From NCBI RefSeq assembly GCF_905475345.1, contig NC_066591.1, positions 2,821,501 through 2,885,500 on the forward strand: a stretch of 64,000 nt of DNA, written 5' to 3'. Below the pieces are notes generated by a model that saw nothing but the letters and a program-made list of their open reading frames with translations, ran no database searches and was not told where the DNA came from. Below, one piece after another: positions 60,656 to 64,000 of the stretch; within the stretch, counting starts at the first letter, position 1, and each line of letters begins with the position of its first letter. The translations under genes were made by a program, and so were the position numbers. This stretch comes from Vespula vulgaris (taxonomy: Eukaryota > Arthropoda > Insecta > Hymenoptera > Vespidae).

Positions 60656-61131
60656 ATGACGTCCCACGAGAAATTTGGTGCGGGACACCGTGACCAATTA
60701 TCGGAGAACGAGAGCTGAAAAGGGGATGAGACGATTCCCTACCTATACCGGGTGTCGCATTTTCTTTCTTCTTTTCATGCAATACACTCGACCGAGCCAC
60801 GACCTTCTCCGAAAGCACGAAGGAGTACGAATAGAAATTGGTCAGACGTGGTCAGTCTAACCTTCGTCCCTCCAACCAAAGGTAATACGTCTCCTTCCGA
60901 TCGACTTATCCTCTGCGAAAAGAGATCTTATTCTCGATTTAACGTAGAAAAGAAAAACGTAATCGTAATCTAAATTATAAAATTATTTCAAGAAATTCTT
61001 TAACGAAATAAAAAATCATATCGAAATAAAACCCTTATAATATAATTTATATTCTCCAATTAAACAAATGCAAATAGTTTTCATAAATTCGTATAAATAT
61101 CCTCTATTCGAATAAATCTAATATTAAATAA

Positions 61132-61200
61132 ATATATATATATATGTATGTGTGTATATATGTGTGTATGTATATATGTATATGTATACATGTATATGCG
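61132..61200. other. Long alternating purine-pyrimidine tract
   Basis: Sixty-nine consecutive bases alternate purine and pyrimidine, mixing TA and TG/CA blocks and ending TATGCG. It is the longest such tract in the window that is not one single dinucleotide. Confidence 0.85.
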
Positions 61201-61610
61201 ACACGAGAGAAGATTACACATGCAATTTCGTTGTAACAAAATTGGAAAATTAAATCCGGATTTCGATATTAAAAAAGAAACAAAAAAAGAAAAAGGAATT
61301 TACCCTCGCGGGAATAAAGACTGTCTATAATGAAATCTCGAGTATGAGTAAGGAATATGAACTTTTTAAGAATGTTCAACGAATTTTCTTCTTATCCAAA
61401 AGGTTGCTTTCAACCAGTGAAGTCAACGTTTAGAGGCGATAAGATCATAAACCTCGTCACGTTCAACGGATAGTATATCTCGATATAGTTTTATTACGTT
61501 GCCTCAGGGAGATGGAGAATCGCATAGATGGAAAGGGTCAACGAGATTTTTATCACAGTGCTTTGGCTGAGAGATGCGTACGTCATATGATTTTCTCGAG
61601 CCCAAGATCG

Positions 61611-61658
61611 ATATATACATACATACATACATATATGTATACGCATACATATATATAC
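61611..61658. repeat. TACA/TATA tract, alternating purine-pyrimidine
   Basis: Forty-eight nt of strict alternation made of ACAT and ATAT units around a single CGC. Confidence 0.85.
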
Positions 61659-61749
61659 TTGTACATAACAGCGAAGACAGGTGAACGTGAATAACAAAGT
61701 GAATAAAACCACGGTATAGATCGGACATCGGTGTTTCTAGTCAGAACCG

Positions 61750-63530
61750 TAGGTGTGAACACGGTCTCTCAACGCGTATCAGGCGCGCGAAACAAATACG
61801 CTCGCATCGAAGGAAAAAGGAAGGTAAAATAGGAGGTTGGTGTGGCATGACATGTCTCCCTATAGTGTATCGAGAGTTCGAGCGTCGGCAAAAGGTCGGC
61901 ATTATTCACACTTTTCCACCCTTCATCCCTTTCACCATCGACACAGCTTTTCTCCTAGTTCGCAGCTCTCACTCTCGTCGAGCCATAAATCTGGGATTTC
62001 GATAAAGTCTACGCTACTCTTCGATCCTCTTTTCTCCTTTATTTCTTTTTCTTTCCTTTTCTTTTTCACCTATACTGACCTCTTCTCCTAGATCAGAGTC
62101 AAGCGAACCGAACTCGTCATCTCTCTCTCTCTCTCTCTTCTCTCTATTCTTTTCTTTCTCCTTTCGTTGTCCTCTTTGAACCATCCCTAGCCGCAAGCAT
62201 TTTTGATCAGTTCCATTACCGAGAACGTGGAAATTTTCCCAGCTAGACGAAGTATCTTTTCTCTGACCTCAATATGGCGTCTATCTGCCCAATCGATGAC
62301 ACATCCTTGTGTTTGAACGATGAGAAATATTTGCTCGTACGTAATCATTGTCCCATCAGCCTTTAAAGAACTTAGAAAACTCTTAGCGAGCGACTCACGC
62401 TATTCCTTTTAATCATTTTTCCAAACTTAGGACGATTCAAGAAATTCAACAGAAATGGCTTTCTTATAATGCTCTTTATATTTCCCCTTTCATTCTTCTT
62501 GAGTTATTTGAGATCAAGTCAAGGTAAAGTTAAGAGCAAGCATTATCCATAGACCACCATTATCTAGAAACTCTTTGAAAATTCGTTCTGTACATAAAAT
62601 TTCGCTTTTACTCGGCCATCAAAGAAAGAGAAAAATCCTGACTCTTTGTAGTTGAGAAAAATCAAATCATTTCGAGTAGCGGATGTCGCGCCAGTGCTTC
62701 TACCGTGGCAAATTCAATTTTTCCTTTACCTCCGTAGTACATACGGTATAAACTCTAAACAAGATCCTTTCTCATGTCGTCATGTCTACTTAAGGAATCC
62801 AATGTACTTTTTCTTCCTTGATCGGTTCAACGAGAAACGGAGAAACGCGTTTGATATACGCAATCGATTTTCGCAGTCCGAAAAGTAAAACGTCTATGGT
62901 CGAGACTGATATAAAGAGTATCTACCTTAGGAAAAGAAAGCACAACGTAAACAGGCTTACTTCCTCCCGGCTGAATGGACATTTGTCTACAGAAACGACT
63001 TTGGCCAAACGCCAAGCGTCGAAGCATCACGCTCGACCTAGACTCCGGTTTCGTAGTTCGATACTGACCTATATCGTTCTCTCTTTTTTTATTCCTCTCT
63101 CTTTCTCTCTTTCTCTTCGTTCTCTAAAAGCGAGATAGGAAAAAGGAAAACGTACTACCGAAGAGAAATTGACGTCCTTACCAGAACCCGCTGAGTTCTT
63201 CTTGTCCTTCAACGTTAGCAAACGGAGCGAACGACATACGCTTGCCACCTAACGTCAGCTCGAATCCATCTTTGTAACTTTCAAGAACCTTTGCACTTTC
63301 TTTCCCTTATCGATTTTGTGACTCCCGATAAGTCATATCGAGCTGACGACACTTGATTATTCAATGGGATCTACTTTATCCTTGTTTTCTTCGACTCGTG
63401 ACGATTTTTGTTCGGAACGAACGGAACGAATATTAAAAGTAATGAATCCTTTTTCTTATCAGTTGAATTAATTTTATAAACGTATGTAATTGAAACGTTT
63501 GACATTTTACCATTTCGCCGGGAATCGTCG
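61750..63530. other. Non-genic unique stretch
   Basis: Contains CT-rich DNA at 62030-62160 and unique sequence without a recognised gene. Open frames at 62652-63138 overlap on both strands and are unremarkable. Confidence 0.5.
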
Positions 63531-63639
63531 CCGGTATTATTTTTATTCTAGAAAAATAATAATAGGTAGTAACCATAAAAAGTCATGAGTTCAATCGTGT
63601 TCGAGCTCGCGGAAAAATATAACAAGGAAAGTTTTTCAT

Positions 63640-63745
63640 GAGCAAAAAAAAAAAAAGAATTGATGAAAAAGAAGAAAAAAATAAAAAAGGGATAGAAAGA
63701 GAATATAAAAAAAATAAAGAAAAAACAGTCGAAAAATAAAAGATA
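63640..63745. repeat. A-rich low-complexity tract
   Basis: A-rich purine DNA with GAAA and AAATAAA units. It makes artefactual Phe-rich frames on the minus strand. Confidence 0.85.
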
Positions 63746-63929
63746 TAAATTCCGAGTAGGAAGATAGGGCAGAAACAATATTTTATTAAATACTCCGAAT
63801 ACGAATGTTTGTTTCGAACGTGGTCGTCCGTCTTCCTTAGAGGATAATCCGAGTCTCGACAGAGCAGTGAAAATTCGTGACCGCTCGTTGCCACCTCCAA
63901 CGAGGCAATAGATTTTCGATTTTTCAAGC

Positions 63930-63947
63930 ATGGCCTGGCTGGTACGC
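63930..63947 (+). CDS. Possible short first coding exon at the window edge
   Basis: An AUG in strong context (A at -3, G at +4) opens six codons (MAWLVR) that run in phase 0 into a donor-like GTGAGTAC at 63948. Its interest is only positional, since the next exon would lie outside the window. An AUG next to a donor word easily arises by chance. Confidence 0.08.
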
Positions 63948-64000
63948 GTGAGTACGTTTTACCGGTTTTGTATGGTTTAAATCGCCACCGCTGTCAAGTT

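Noticed and set aside
63548..63931. 127- and 114-codon minus-strand ORFs
   Set aside because: Most of their length is Phe-rich translation of an A-rich low-complexity tract.

Overview
The window looks like nuclear DNA from an insect, most plausibly a hymenopteran (bee, wasp or ant). It is AT-rich (roughly 35-40% GC by eye), CG-containing words such as TCGA, ACG and CGT are common, and it is packed with simple repeats, above all (GA)n/(CT)n tracts. Species-level placement is not possible by reading alone. I recognise no protein family, rRNA, tRNA, known microRNA hairpin, transposase, reverse transcriptase, CRISPR array or viral gene. The simplest reading is a large intron or an intergenic stretch next to or inside a long gene.

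Layout. 1-9 kb: AT-rich unique sequence broken by (TA)n, (GA)n/(CT)n and a TTTG/TTTA tetranucleotide block. 9-22 kb: the same background with several GC/CpG-richer islands of 200-350 bp (about 9.4, 14.1, 16.3 and 21.4 kb) that resemble cis-regulatory or conserved non-coding DNA. 23-31 kb: the best, still weak, coding candidates: an ATG exon ending at a splice donor near 23.1 kb and small AUG-started ORFs near 27.4, 28.1 and 29.7 kb. 32-48 kb: microsatellite-rich DNA with possible enhancer islands (32.1, 36.1, 37.8, 39.9 kb), a (GAT)20 block, a 38-nt alternating purine-pyrimidine tract at 40.5 kb and a higher-order GA array at 44.1 kb. 49.5-50.4 kb: the most structured locus, with four diverged ~127-bp tandem units followed by a 314-bp nested palindrome whose 59-bp arms are 80% identical; it resembles a foldback or MITE-like element of a family I do not recognise. 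51-52.4 kb: a homeodomain-type GATTA cluster and a palindrome-rich island. 53.3 kb: an in-frame 102-bp-spaced duplication. 55.9-58.3 kb: CT and GA tracts in inverted arrangement. 61.1-61.7 kb: long alternating purine-pyrimidine tracts. The last 70 bases hold a possible short first coding exon running into a GTGAGT donor.

Most long open frames here are artefacts of (GA)n and (CT)n tracts, which lack stop codons in every frame and translate as Arg-Glu or Ser-Leu runs. The few non-repetitive ORFs are about as long as chance allows, so all coding calls are low confidence. No set of genes working together can be described.
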